The translations under genes were made by a program, and so were the position numbers. From the NCBI RefSeq assembly GCF_002386445.1, contig NZ_DGIR01000054.1, positions 124,764-152,725 of the forward strand: 27,962 nt of DNA, given 5' to 3'. Positions 1 to 7,181 of the stretch are shown piece after piece. The notes below the pieces were generated by a model. That model was given only the letters and a program-made list of their open reading frames with translations, had not been told where the DNA came from and did not search any database. Numbering within the stretch: the first letter of the stretch is position 1; every line of letters starts with the position of its first letter. The DNA comes from Pseudomonas sp. UBA4617. GTDB lineage: Bacteria > Pseudomonadota > Gammaproteobacteria > Pseudomonadales > Pseudomonadaceae.

Positions 1-117
1 TGGCCGCCGGTTTGGCAGCAGCGGTCTTGGCTGCTGGCTTGGCCGCCGGTTTGGCAGCAGTGGTTTTGGCCGCTGGCTTGGACGCCGGTTTGGCAGCAGT
101 GGTTTTGGCCGCTGGCT
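1..117 (-). repeat. 39-bp tandem repeat, three copies, in the algP tail
   Basis: Three direct copies start at 1, 40 and 79, each 39 bp and differing at a few positions (for example tggccgcc versus tggacgcc). Because 39 is a multiple of three, each copy adds 13 residues of the Lys/Pro/Ala tail without changing frame. The array probably continues beyond the left edge. In P. aeruginosa algP the published repeat is a shorter KPAA-type 12-bp unit, so the higher-order unit differs here. Confidence 0.85.
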
Positions 118-526
118 TGGCCGCAGCGCGCTGGTCAAGGGCCTTGGCTGCAGCCTCGCGAACCTTGCCTACACCTTGAGCCAGTTTGAGGCTGTCCTGG
201 GCATCGCGCTTGAGCTGCTGGATATAAGAACGGGTCTGGGTTTGACGTTCCTTGAGCGAATCAAGCAATTCTTCCAGTTCACCAATGGCTTTATGCGCCT
301 TGGTTTGTGCCTTGGTTTTACCTGCCTTGGCCGCGTCTTGCAGTTTCTGGCGACCGGTGTGCAATTTTTCCTGGGCCTTGCCACGTTGCTTTTCCAACTT
401 GGTCAGCAGTTTTTCCGCATCAGCCAGCGCTTGCGAGCAGGCATCCTCCAAGTGTTCGAGCAGGCTGCCCGAAAGTTGCTGGAGCAGGTGTAACGGCGTA
501 CTTACTGGCTTCTTTTTGGCCGACAT
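1..526 (-). CDS. algP: AlgP (AlgR3)-like histone H1-type protein, 3' end cut by window edge
   Basis: The frame opens at ATG 524-526 behind a near-perfect Shine-Dalgarno (AGGAGG at 533-538 on the complement) and stays open to the window edge, so only the first 175 residues are visible. Residues 1-130 are rich in Lys, Gln, Glu and Ala with predicted long helices (start MSAKKKPVSTPLHLLQQL). From about residue 133 the protein becomes a Lys/Pro/Ala tail of AAKPAAKT type, as in eukaryotic histone H1 C-termini. AlgP of P. aeruginosa has this architecture and sits in the same place beyond the FKBP gene and algQ. It is thought to bind DNA and to affect alginate gene expression. Family assignment is firm; a role here in polysaccharide control is inferred only from the name family. 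The frame is absent from simple ORF calls because the stop lies outside the window. Confidence 0.88.
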   Translation of the reverse strand, partial: MSAKKKPVSTPLHLLQQLSGSLLEHLEDACSQALADAEKLLTKLEKQRGKAQEKLHTGRQKLQDAAKAGKTKAQTKAHKAIGELEELLDSLKERQTQTRSYIQQLKRDAQDSLKLAQGVGKVREAAAKALDQRAAAKPAAKTTAAKPASKPAAKTTAAKPAAKPAAKTAAAKPAA

Positions 527-680
527 GGTTTACCTCCTGGCTGATGAGATTGCGGCTCATACTATGCTTCTGCTGCTACCGCCGCTAGGGCATGTTGACA
601 GTATTGTTTACGCCGCGTTGCATGCCTGGGCAAAGTTGTTATCTTGCAGCTCCGAGCAAGTGTAGTTGCTGAATAAATGA

Positions 681-697
681 TTGCCGATGTTCGGCAA
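681..697. promoter_or_regulatory. 7-bp inverted repeat between divergent algP and FKBP genes
   Basis: TTGCCGA at 681-687 and TCGGCAA at 691-697 form a perfect inverted repeat around the trinucleotide TGT. It lies about 155 bp upstream of algP and 120 bp upstream of the FKBP gene. No gene ends here, so a terminator is unlikely even though the complement strand is T-rich after the stem. An operator or a REP-associated hairpin are the two readings. Confidence 0.35.
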
Positions 698-720
698 TTA
701 CCTGAATAGCACCATGCCCC

Positions 721-742
721 GCAGGAGCAGCCTTGTGTCGCG
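721..742. repeat. REP-like element, single copy
   Basis: The stretch gcaggagcagccttgtgtcg and the next two bases match, as reverse complement, the core CGCGA(CA)CAAGGC(C/T)GCT(C/G)CTGC also seen at 9645-9708 and 24444-24549. It is intergenic, between algP and the FKBP gene, as expected for the dispersed repetitive extragenic palindromes of P. putida. Only one arm is clear. Confidence 0.5.
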
Positions 743-785
743 CCTACAAGACCGCGACCACGCCACAATAAAAACTGAACACTGG

Positions 786-791
786 CATAAT
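786..791 (+). promoter_or_regulatory. Possible -10 element of the FKBP gene
   Basis: CATAAT lies 28 bp before the chosen ATG in an A-rich patch and matches TATAAT at five of six bases. No convincing -35 box is present at 16-18 bp spacing, so this is a weak, purely visual prediction. Confidence 0.3.
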
Positions 792-819
792 TCCCCGCTC
801 ATTGGCGCAGGAACTGATC

Positions 820-1458
820 ATGCCTCGATATCTGGTTTTAGGTTTATGCCTGCTGGCCCCTCTCGCCCTGGCCAACAGCGACGAACACGATTTGGCCTAC
901 AGCCTCGGCGCCAGCCTGGGCGAGCGGCTGCGCCAGGAGATGCCGGGCCTGCAACTGGATGCGCTGGTCGAAGGCCTGCGTGCGTCTTACCAAGGGCAAC
1001 CGCTGAAGCTCGACAAGACACGCATGCAGGCTGTGCTGCAGCAGCATGAAGCACAGGCAGGCGATGCCGCCATGCAGAAGCAGCAGGCCGCCGAGGCACG
1101 CTTCATGGCCACCGAGCGCGGTCGCTATGGTGTACACGAACTACCAGGGGGCGTGCTCTACAGCGAACTGCAGGCAGGCACGGGCGCGCAGCCCAAAACT
1201 GGTGGCAAGGTGCAGGTGCGTTATGTGGGCAGGCTGCCCGACGGCTCGGTATTCGACCAGAACCAGACACCGCAGTGGTTCAGCCTGGATTCGGTGATCG
1301 AAGGATGGCAGGTGGCGTTGCCGCAGATGCACGCTGGCGCCAAATGGCGCCTGGTAATTCCGTCGGCACAAGCTTATGGCGCCGAGGGTGCGGGCGACCT
1401 GATCGCACCCTACACCCCTCTGGTGTTCGAAATCGAACTGCTGGCGGTGGGTGATTGA
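820..1458 (+). CDS. FKBP-type peptidyl-prolyl cis-trans isomerase, periplasmic
   Basis: The 212-residue product speeds proline isomerisation during protein folding. Residues 1-18 form a signal peptide (LVLGLCLLAPLALA, cut before NSDEH), which puts it in the periplasm. Residues 20-100 are the helical N-terminal dimerisation segment of the FkpA/Mip type. Residues about 105-212 are the FKBP domain, and all main pocket residues are kept: Tyr135, Phe145-Asp146, Phe154, Val159-Ile160, Trp163, Tyr186 and Phe203. ATG 820 was chosen over an in-frame TTG at 802 because it starts the signal peptide directly and has caggaa seven bases upstream. The stop is only 9 nt from the convergent rsd/algQ stop. The same gene sits between algP and algQ in P. 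aeruginosa. Confidence 0.92.
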   Translation: MPRYLVLGLCLLAPLALANSDEHDLAYSLGASLGERLRQEMPGLQLDALVEGLRASYQGQPLKLDKTRMQAVLQQHEAQAGDAAMQKQQAAEARFMATERGRYGVHELPGGVLYSELQAGTGAQPKTGGKVQVRYVGRLPDGSVFDQNQTPQWFSLDSVIEGWQVALPQMHAGAKWRLVIPSAQAYGAEGAGDLIAPYTPLVFEIELLAVGD

Positions 1459-1467
1459 CCTCCGCCT

Positions 1468-1938
1468 TCAGGCCTCGACCGCGCCCTCTTCCTTGTGCGC
1501 GTTGTGCAGCACCTCGATCAGGCAGTCTTCGAGTTCGAAGCGCTCGTGCAGCAAGGCTCCCAGCTTGGCCAGCTTCTCGGCGAAGCGTTCGGTATCCTTG
1601 CATTCACCCTTTTCGCAATGGTCATTGAAAGCCAGCGCGATCTGGGTGATGTCGTTTATTCGCGGGTTGATCTCTTCGGCCAGCTTCAGCGCCTTCTCGT
1701 CGTCAAAAGCCTTGGCCTCACTGACCAACTGTTCGCAGACTTCGAAATGCCACGCCGAAACGTAGTCGACCAGAACCGCGCAGAAATCACGGTTTTTATC
1801 CTTGTCGGCAAAGGTCGGCTTCATATCGCGCAATGCGCGGAAAGCCTGCACCAGTTCCTGGCGCTCCTCCAGCCAGCGGTCGATCAGCTTGTGAACCCCA
1901 CCCCAGCGTTCCTGAGCGTTCTGACAACTATCGAGCAT
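1468..1938 (-). CDS. rsd: Rsd/AlgQ family anti-sigma 70 factor
   Basis: The 156-residue protein matches the Rsd/AlgQ family (E. coli Rsd is 158 residues). It binds region 4 of RpoD and shifts RNA polymerase towards alternative sigma factors in stationary phase; in P. aeruginosa AlgQ also affects alginate, pyoverdine and Nudix/Ndk-related traits. Conserved stretches are the N-terminal NAQERWGGVHKLIDRWL, the VDYVSAWHFEVCEQL helix and the C-terminal ERFELEDCLIEVL helix. ATG 1938 was chosen, not the in-frame start 36 bp upstream, because the family begins at MLDSC and a purine-rich GAAGGGAAGAG precedes it. It is transcribed alone: dsbH lies 231 bp upstream on the same strand, and the FKBP gene converges on it. 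Confidence 0.93.
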   Translation of the reverse strand: MLDSCQNAQERWGGVHKLIDRWLEERQELVQAFRALRDMKPTFADKDKNRDFCAVLVDYVSAWHFEVCEQLVSEAKAFDDEKALKLAEEINPRINDITQIALAFNDHCEKGECKDTERFAEKLAKLGALLHERFELEDCLIEVLHNAHKEEGAVEA

Positions 1939-2169
1939 GGCGATCTCTTCCCTTCTGGGTAGATGCCGCTGCACCTCGCACTACGACCGTGCAGTACAAA
2001 GGTGACATCAGCAGGACGGCATCGAGCAGTTGTGTTTTCGGTATGCGTGCTGCGAGATTATTCCCGCGCGTGCTACCCATCAAGGTACGCAGCAGACAAA
2101 GTTCATACAAGCGTTTAATACCCTGTTACACCACCATTGGTCGCGCTACCGGCCAAGCCTTGCGCCAGG

Positions 2170-2676
2170 TCAATTAATGGCCAGGGTGCGGAAACGATAC
2201 GCCAGCAGGCAGCTCGCGGGCGGCACTGCCAGCAGCAGGAAAGCCAACAGGCTCCACTCGGGCAGCGTCAGGTCGAGAAAACTCCAGGTCAGCGCGTTGC
2301 AGTCAGGGCCACCGAGCAGCAATTGCCGCGCCGCTTCGCTCCAGGATTGCTCAAATACCCGCCCGATCGGCACCGGACACAGTGCAAAGACATCGTCCGC
2401 CCCCTGCAACCAGACATGCCTCGCGGCCAGCAATGCCCCGGCCAGCGAACAGCCCAGTGTCGCCCACGCATAACAGCGCACACCGCGCGAACCCGGCGCC
2501 TGCACAGTGGCCGTGAGGCACAACAGTGCGTACAGGCCAAGCAACAGCCGTTGGCTGAAACACAATGGACACGGCACCAGCCCGGGGGCGTTTTCCAGCT
2601 GAAAGGACGCAGCCAGCACCGCCAGTGCGGCCAGGCAGGCGGGTAGGAAAAAGGTACGCAAACGGGCCGGCAGCAT
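2170..2676 (-). CDS. dsbH: DsbB-family disulfide bond formation protein (DsbH type)
   Basis: The 168-residue membrane protein has four hydrophobic segments (about 10-28, 42-60, 68-86 and 142-160). It carries the two periplasmic cysteine pairs of DsbB: CPLC at 36-39 and Cys100/Cys126, close to Cys41-Cys44 and Cys104-Cys130 of E. coli DsbB. DsbB enzymes re-oxidise DsbA and pass electrons to quinone. The gene lies where P. aeruginosa has dsbH, between hemY and algQ. The ATG at 2676 has no clear Shine-Dalgarno, but no other start keeps the first membrane segment. About 220 bp separate it from the hemY terminator side, so it is probably its own transcript. Confidence 0.92.
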   Translation of the reverse strand: MLPARLRTFFLPACLAALAVLAASFQLENAPGLVPCPLCFSQRLLLGLYALLCLTATVQAPGSRGVRCYAWATLGCSLAGALLAARHVWLQGADDVFALCPVPIGRVFEQSWSEAARQLLLGGPDCNALTWSFLDLTLPEWSLLAFLLLAVPPASCLLAYRFRTLAIN

Positions 2677-2861
2677 GGGAGGTGAAGGTCCGGGAATGAT
2701 GAAGTGGCTTAAAACGGTAGAGGAAAGACACGCTTTGTTTCAAGGCACGACAACAACGACAACTCACTGAATCGCGAAGGAAATTTCTAGCTGATAGGTA
2801 GGAAACGTCTGAAGAAAGATACTGCAGATCCAGCTTGCATCACCGGATAAGTTACCCAGCG

Positions 2862-2891
2862 CCATGGCCCGCACCTTGGCGCGGGCCATGG
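2862..2891 (-). terminator. Strong hairpin after hemY, likely operon terminator
   Basis: CCATGGCCCGC at 2862-2872 and GCGGGCCATGG at 2881-2891 make a perfect 11-bp GC-rich stem with an 8-nt loop, 5 bp beyond the hemY stop codon. No U-run follows, so it may act as a 3' mRNA stabiliser or need Rho rather than being a classic intrinsic terminator. Confidence 0.65.
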
Positions 2892-2896
2892 GTAGG

Positions 2897-4135
2897 TCAG
2901 GCGCGCACAGCTTCTGGCAATGGCAACGCCAGCAGGCGTTCATCCAGCAGGCCAAGGCCCTCCTGGAACAGCTGGTTGCTGCGCTCGGTCTCACCGAGGC
3001 TGGCCAGCAACCGGGCCAACTCGGCACAGGCCTCAGGGTTGCGCTCCATGCGCAGGCTGCTTTCCAGGTAGTCGCGCGCCTTGCCCCACAAACGGTTCTG
3101 CAAACTCAGGCGACCCAAAGTCAGCAGCAGGCTGGCGTCCTGCGGGTGGGCTTTGAGCCAGCCTTCGGCGGTTTGCAACTGGCGCGCCGGGTCATCGCCG
3201 CGCACCAGGCCGTACAGGCGAGCCAGGTGGCTTTCGTATTCACGCTTGAGGGCAGTGCGCAGCACTTGCTCGGCTTCGCTCTGGGCACCCACCTGGCGCA
3301 ACTGTTCGGCATAGGCCAGCACCAGCTGTGGTTCCTGGCGCTGCGCCGCGGTCAGTTGCTGCCAGGCACGCTCCAGGGCCTGACGCGCACTTTGCGCATC
3401 CTCCCCCCGGGTCGAGGCCAGGCTCAGGTTCTGCCCCCAGGCGCGCTGCTCCAGGGCCGCCAGCTCGGCAGCCGGCAGCACCTTGCCTTTGCGCAGGTCG
3501 GGCAACAGGCGGATCAGGGCCGACCAGTCGCCGCGCTCCTGGTACAGGCGCTGCAGCAGGCGCAGCACCTGGCTGTTATGCGGGTGGCGGTCCTGCATGG
3601 CCAGCAGGGTTTCCAGGGCGCCGTCTTTTTCGCCACGGTCCATCTGCAACTGCGCATGGGTCAGGGCGATGGCCAGTTCCGCTTGCGGCTGGCGCTCCAA
3701 GGCACGCTCCAGCAGGTTGTCACTGTCTTCAGTGCGGCCTTGCTCGTTGGCGGCGCGCGCCGCACCGAGGTAGAACAGCAGCGGCTGGCGCTCGGCCTCG
3801 GCGGCCCGGTGCAGGTGGCGTTGGGCGCTGGCCCAGCGGCCCTCGGCAAGGTCCAGCTGGCCCTGTTCGATGGACAAGCGAATGCGCCGGCTGCGGTTGC
3901 GCCGCGACCATGGGTTGACCACGCCGCTGGAGGTCAGCACCAGGCCGACCAGGTAGCGCAACAGCCACAGCAGCACGATCACCGCCAACAAGCCGGCCAG
4001 GGCTGCCCACAGCCCGGACTGGTAGCGGAAACTGCCATACGAGATCAGCACATAACCGCTGTGCCTGGCGACTGCGATACCCAGCGCAGCAGCGATCACG
4101 ATTGCCAGCACGGCCAACAGGTAGACGCGCTTCAT
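2897..4135 (-). CDS. hemY: HemY, membrane-anchored TPR protein of the heme operon
   Basis: The 412-residue protein has two N-terminal membrane segments (about 5-23 and 42-70), then the HemY_N region, then a long run of tetratricopeptide-like helices from about residue 90 to the end. HemY of gammaproteobacteria is an inner-membrane protein encoded last in hemCDXY; its role in porphyrin synthesis is not defined, perhaps as a scaffold for tetrapyrrole enzymes. It should not be confused with the Bacillus protoporphyrinogen oxidase of the same name. The ATG overlaps the hemX stop by four bases (ATGA, 4132-4135), which implies translational coupling. The stem-loop at 2862-2891 follows the stop. Confidence 0.93.
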   Translation of the reverse strand: MKRVYLLAVLAIVIAAALGIAVARHSGYVLISYGSFRYQSGLWAALAGLLAVIVLLWLLRYLVGLVLTSSGVVNPWSRRNRSRRIRLSIEQGQLDLAEGRWASAQRHLHRAAEAERQPLLFYLGAARAANEQGRTEDSDNLLERALERQPQAELAIALTHAQLQMDRGEKDGALETLLAMQDRHPHNSQVLRLLQRLYQERGDWSALIRLLPDLRKGKVLPAAELAALEQRAWGQNLSLASTRGEDAQSARQALERAWQQLTAAQRQEPQLVLAYAEQLRQVGAQSEAEQVLRTALKREYESHLARLYGLVRGDDPARQLQTAEGWLKAHPQDASLLLTLGRLSLQNRLWGKARDYLESSLRMERNPEACAELARLLASLGETERSNQLFQEGLGLLDERLLALPLPEAVRA

Positions 4136-5232
4136 GGCTTGGCCCCTTCAGGCTCGGCCGGCAGATGGCGGCGCTGGATATAAGCCTGCACCGCGGCCAG
4201 GCTTTCGCTCAGGTCGGGGGTGACCACCGAGACCGGTTGCTCTGCCAGGGCGTTGAGGCTGTCGAGCATGGCCTTGCTTTGCGGATTGTCGGCGTTGAAG
4301 TTGGCCAGCAGCACGCTGCGGGCATCATCCAGAGCCTGGGTATAGACCTTGGCCTCGCCGTTGAGCGCTGCCCACTGGGCCTGCTCGATGGTCAGGCTCA
4401 GGGCCAGGCGCAGCTGGTTCAGCTGCTGCCCGGCCAGCAATGGGCGCACGTTGTCATCGGCGTTGAAGTCGATCTGGAAGTACTTGGAGATCTCGGCCCA
4501 CCACTGCGACAGGCGGCTGGCGCCATCGCCGTCGGAGGTCAGGGCACCGAGCGCATCGGCATTGCTGGCGAACTCGGGCGACTGGGCGCTGAGTTGCTGC
4601 ACCAGTTCGCGCTGCGCAGCCAGCTTCAGGAACAGCCCGGTGCGGTCCGGCTGCTGCGTGCTGTTGAGCGTGGCCAGGCTACGCGCCAGCTGCTCGCGGG
4701 CGGCGAAGGCGCCTGGGTCGCTCTGTTCACGCAGGATCTCGTCGGCACCCTCGACCAGGGCTTTGGCACTGGTGATGTCCTGCAGCGCCGACAGGCGCAG
4801 GGTGGCCAGGCGCAGCAAATGCTCGGCCTCGGCCAGGCGCCATTCCTTGCGGCTTTCACCCAGCACGGTTTCCAGGCGTTGGCTGAGGCGTTGCTGGTCG
4901 CCTTGCAACTGCGCCACCAGGCGGCGGCGGTCTTCCAGCTCGCTGGCAGCCGGCAGGCTGGCCAGCTGCGCGCTGATCTGCTGCTCGCGTTGCTGCAGGG
5001 CCTCGGCGCGCTGGTTCAGCGCCTCGATGTGCTGGCCCTGGTTGAATTCGCTGCCTTGCAGTTGACGCACCTGCCAGACACCCCAGCCACCGACCGCGAC
5101 CCCAGCCGCACCCAGCAGCAGGGCCAGCGTTGCCAGACCACTGCCGGAGCGCTTGGCAGGTGGGGTGGTGACGGGTTCCGCCGGCGCCTGTGCCGACGGC
5201 TGATCGTTTTTGGACAAGACAGTCTCGCTCAC
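4132..5232 (-). CDS. hemX: HemX, inner-membrane protein of the heme operon
   Basis: The 366-residue product has a short cytoplasmic Pro/Ala-rich N-terminus (1-30), one membrane helix (about 31-54), a coiled coil (about 65-125) and a periplasmic helical domain. This is the HemX architecture; databases often call it uroporphyrinogen-III C-methyltransferase, but no SAM-dependent methyltransferase domain is visible. It probably helps organise tetrapyrrole synthesis at the membrane. The GTG at 5230-5232 is chosen because AAGGAT lies just upstream and the protein then begins MSETVLSK; a longer in-frame ATG at 5259 lacks such a site. It is 45 nt after hemD and overlaps hemY by 4 nt. Confidence 0.9.
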   Translation of the reverse strand: MSETVLSKNDQPSAQAPAEPVTTPPAKRSGSGLATLALLLGAAGVAVGGWGVWQVRQLQGSEFNQGQHIEALNQRAEALQQREQQISAQLASLPAASELEDRRRLVAQLQGDQQRLSQRLETVLGESRKEWRLAEAEHLLRLATLRLSALQDITSAKALVEGADEILREQSDPGAFAAREQLARSLATLNSTQQPDRTGLFLKLAAQRELVQQLSAQSPEFASNADALGALTSDGDGASRLSQWWAEISKYFQIDFNADDNVRPLLAGQQLNQLRLALSLTIEQAQWAALNGEAKVYTQALDDARSVLLANFNADNPQSKAMLDSLNALAEQPVSVVTPDLSESLAAVQAYIQRRHLPAEPEGAKP

Positions 5233-5277
5233 GTATCCATCCTTTGCATGGGGGCGCACCGCGTTCAGCTTAGCGCC

Positions 5278-6045
5278 TTAGGAGGCAGGTGCAGCGCTGC
5301 GCTGCACGGCTGCCAGCAAGGCCGTGGCACTGGCGCCACGGCAATCCACAACCTGTTGGGCCCCGGCGGCCCTGGCCTGTTCGGCGACCCGCGGGCTGGG
5401 CACGAACAGCGGCAGGCGCGCCAGCCGTGACCAGTCGGCGCCAGCCATCTGCTGCAAGTGTTCAAGACCCTGCCCACTGCTGACCACCAGGCCATTGAGG
5501 CGTTCCGCTTCGATGCGGCGCATCAAGGTGCCTGGCGGGTAATCCGGCAGACAACGACGATACAGTTCCAGATAATCGACACTAGCACCTTGCTCTGCAA
5601 GACGCTCTGCCAGCAGTTCGCGACCTCCAACCCCACGCACGATCAAGATGCGCGACGTCGGCACGGCTACAGCCTGGCGCAGTGCTGGCAGGGCCAGCAA
5701 GGCTTCGCTGTCGTCACCACTCTGCGGGACACTCACTGCCAGGCCCGCCGCCTGCAGCACCGCCGCGGTTGCCTCGCCAACGCTGAACCAGCCTTGCCGT
5801 GGTGGCTGCAGGCCGGCCTGGGCCAATCGTTCGAGCAATAACCTGGCGGCCGACTTGCTGACCACGATGATTGCCTTGAAACCCGACAGGCCCTCCAGTA
5901 CCTGGCGCTGCCGGTTATCCACAGCGACGGGCTCGATCGCCAGCAACGGCAGGCAGCTACTGCCCACCCCCGCCGCCGCCAGGCTCTGCGCCAGCGCTGC
6001 GCAGTCTTCGGCAGGCCGGGTCAGCAACAGGCGCCAGGGACTCAC
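5278..6045 (-). CDS. hemD: Uroporphyrinogen-III synthase
   Basis: The 255-residue enzyme closes hydroxymethylbilane and inverts ring D to give uroporphyrinogen III, the branch point to heme, siroheme and cobalamin. HemD proteins vary much in sequence. Recognition rests on the LLLTRPAED start, the VVSKSAARLLLERL segment, the FSVGEATAAVL motif, the ILIVRGVGGRELLAERL motif, the VVSSGQGLEHLQ segment and the C-terminal VPSPRVAEQARAAGAQ. It starts with GTG at 6043-6045, which overlaps the hemC TGA by four bases (GTGA), a typical coupled hemC-hemD junction. It is cytosolic, and length and position agree with the family. Confidence 0.94.
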   Translation of the reverse strand: MSPWRLLLTRPAEDCAALAQSLAAAGVGSSCLPLLAIEPVAVDNRQRQVLEGLSGFKAIIVVSKSAARLLLERLAQAGLQPPRQGWFSVGEATAAVLQAAGLAVSVPQSGDDSEALLALPALRQAVAVPTSRILIVRGVGGRELLAERLAEQGASVDYLELYRRCLPDYPPGTLMRRIEAERLNGLVVSSGQGLEHLQQMAGADWSRLARLPLFVPSPRVAEQARAAGAQQVVDCRGASATALLAAVQRSAAPAS

Positions 6046-6983
6046 GGGTGGCCGGCCTCGCCGTAGACTTCCTTGAGGATGGCCTCGGCGCCCTGCCGCA
6101 GCAGGTCTTCGGCGACCTGCACGCCCAGCGTCTCGGCGCTGCCACGGGGAGCGCGAGATTCAGCCACCAGCAGGGTGCCGCCGCTGGGCTGACCGACCAG
6201 GCCGCGCAGCCATAACTGGTCACCTTCCAGCACCGCATAGCAGGCGATCGGCACCTGGCAACCGCCATTGAGGCGTTTGTTCAGGGCGCGTTCGGCCACC
6301 ACCCGGTCGGCGCTGTCAGCGTGGTGCAGCGGTGCCAGCAACGCGTGGATTTCGCGGTCGGCGCTGCGGCATTCGATGCCCACTGCACCCTGGCCACCCG
6401 CCGGCAGGCTGTCCTCGACGCTGATGGTGCAGGTGATGCGTTTTTCGAAGCCCAGGCGGATCAGGCCAGCGGCGGCGAGAATGATCGCGTCGTACTCGCC
6501 GGCGTCCAGTTTGGCCAGGCGGGTGTTGACGTTGCCGCGCAGGAAACGGATCTGCAAGTCGGGGCGGCGCGCCAGCAACTGCGCCTGGCGGCGCAGGCTG
6601 GAAGTGCCGACGATGCTGCCGGCCGGCAGTGCGTCGAGGCTGGCGAAGCGGTTGGAGACGAAGGCATCGCGCGGGTCTTCGCGTTCGCAGATGCAGTACA
6701 GGCCGAGGCCTTCGGGGAAGTCCATGGGCACGTCCTTCATCGAATGCACGGCGATGTCGGCTTCATTGTCCAGCAGTGCGGTTTCCAGTTCCTTGACGAA
6801 CAGCCCCTTGCCGCCGATCTTCGCCAGCGGCGCATCGAGCAGTTTGTCACCGCGGCTGACCATGGGCACCAGGGTCACCAGCAAACCGGGGTGAGCCTGC
6901 TCGAGGCGGGCTTTGACGTATTCGGCCTGCCACAGGGCCAAGGCACTTTTACGGGTGGCGATGCGGATTTCGCGAGTGGACAT
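6042..6983 (-). CDS. hemC: Porphobilinogen deaminase (hydroxymethylbilane synthase)
   Basis: The 313-residue enzyme joins four porphobilinogen units into hydroxymethylbilane. Cys242, within NGGCQVPIACYA, is the residue that carries the dipyrromethane cofactor, and Asp84 in HSMKDVP is the catalytic acid; both have the same numbers as in E. coli. Arg11 (IATRKSALALWQA) and the substrate-binding TSSLRRQAQL and RGNVNTRLAKLD stretches are also present. It is the first gene of hemCDXY, with the ATG at 6981-6983 and a G-rich but weak ribosome site. A -10-like TATCAT lies about 30 bp upstream. Confidence 0.97.
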   Translation of the reverse strand: MSTREIRIATRKSALALWQAEYVKARLEQAHPGLLVTLVPMVSRGDKLLDAPLAKIGGKGLFVKELETALLDNEADIAVHSMKDVPMDFPEGLGLYCICEREDPRDAFVSNRFASLDALPAGSIVGTSSLRRQAQLLARRPDLQIRFLRGNVNTRLAKLDAGEYDAIILAAAGLIRLGFEKRITCTISVEDSLPAGGQGAVGIECRSADREIHALLAPLHHADSADRVVAERALNKRLNGGCQVPIACYAVLEGDQLWLRGLVGQPSGGTLLVAESRAPRGSAETLGVQVAEDLLRQGAEAILKEVYGEAGHP

Positions 6984-7013
6984 GAAACGCCCCGATCCAG
7001 AGAAATGCTGCCG

Positions 7014-7059
7014 ATGATAACAGCATCGCCGCTATCGCTAGCAGATGTGGATCAGTCAA
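7014..7059 (-). promoter_or_regulatory. Candidate promoter region of the hem operon
   Basis: On the complement, TATCAT occurs at 7019-7014, 30 bp before the hemC ATG, in the context TTATCATCGGC, common for Pseudomonas sigma 70 promoters. TTGACT at 7059-7054 is a good -35, but its 17-bp partner is GATAGC (7036-7031), a poor -10. Two overlapping promoters, or only one of these boxes, may be in use. Confidence 0.35.
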
Positions 7060-7122
7060 GGGCCTCTTTGCGCCTGAAGCCGCCGCACAGGGTACAGCGC
7101 CGCTGGACAGGGCAATGCTGAA

Positions 7123-7155
7123 CCTGCGGGCGCGGCTGCAGCCGCGAACAAGGGC
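7123..7155. repeat. REP-like palindrome between algR and hemC
   Basis: CGCGGCTGCAGCCGCG at 7131-7146 is a perfect 16-bp palindrome, followed by aacaagggcgcagcc. As reverse complement the region reads ttgttcgcggctgcagccgc then gcccgcagg, which resembles the P. putida REP layout (TTCGCGGC, loop, GCCGC, CTCCTACAGG). It lies 26 bp after the algR stop, so it could also stop algR transcription, although no T-run is present. Confidence 0.5.
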
Positions 7156-7181
7156 GCAGCCATCGCCATGCGGGTGCCGTA

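Noticed and set aside
1..117. CRISPR array
   Set aside because: The 39-bp units are directly adjacent with no spacers and encode the algP tail in frame.
4132..5232. HemX as an active uroporphyrinogen-III C-methyltransferase
   Set aside because: No SAM-binding methyltransferase domain is present; only a membrane helix, coiled coil and periplasmic region are seen.
2864..5430. Long open frames on the + strand opposite hemY and hemX (over 430 codons each)
   Set aside because: They are antisense shadows in high-GC DNA: Gln/Leu/Ala-rich, no domains, no ribosome sites, while the minus-strand frames match HemY and HemX.
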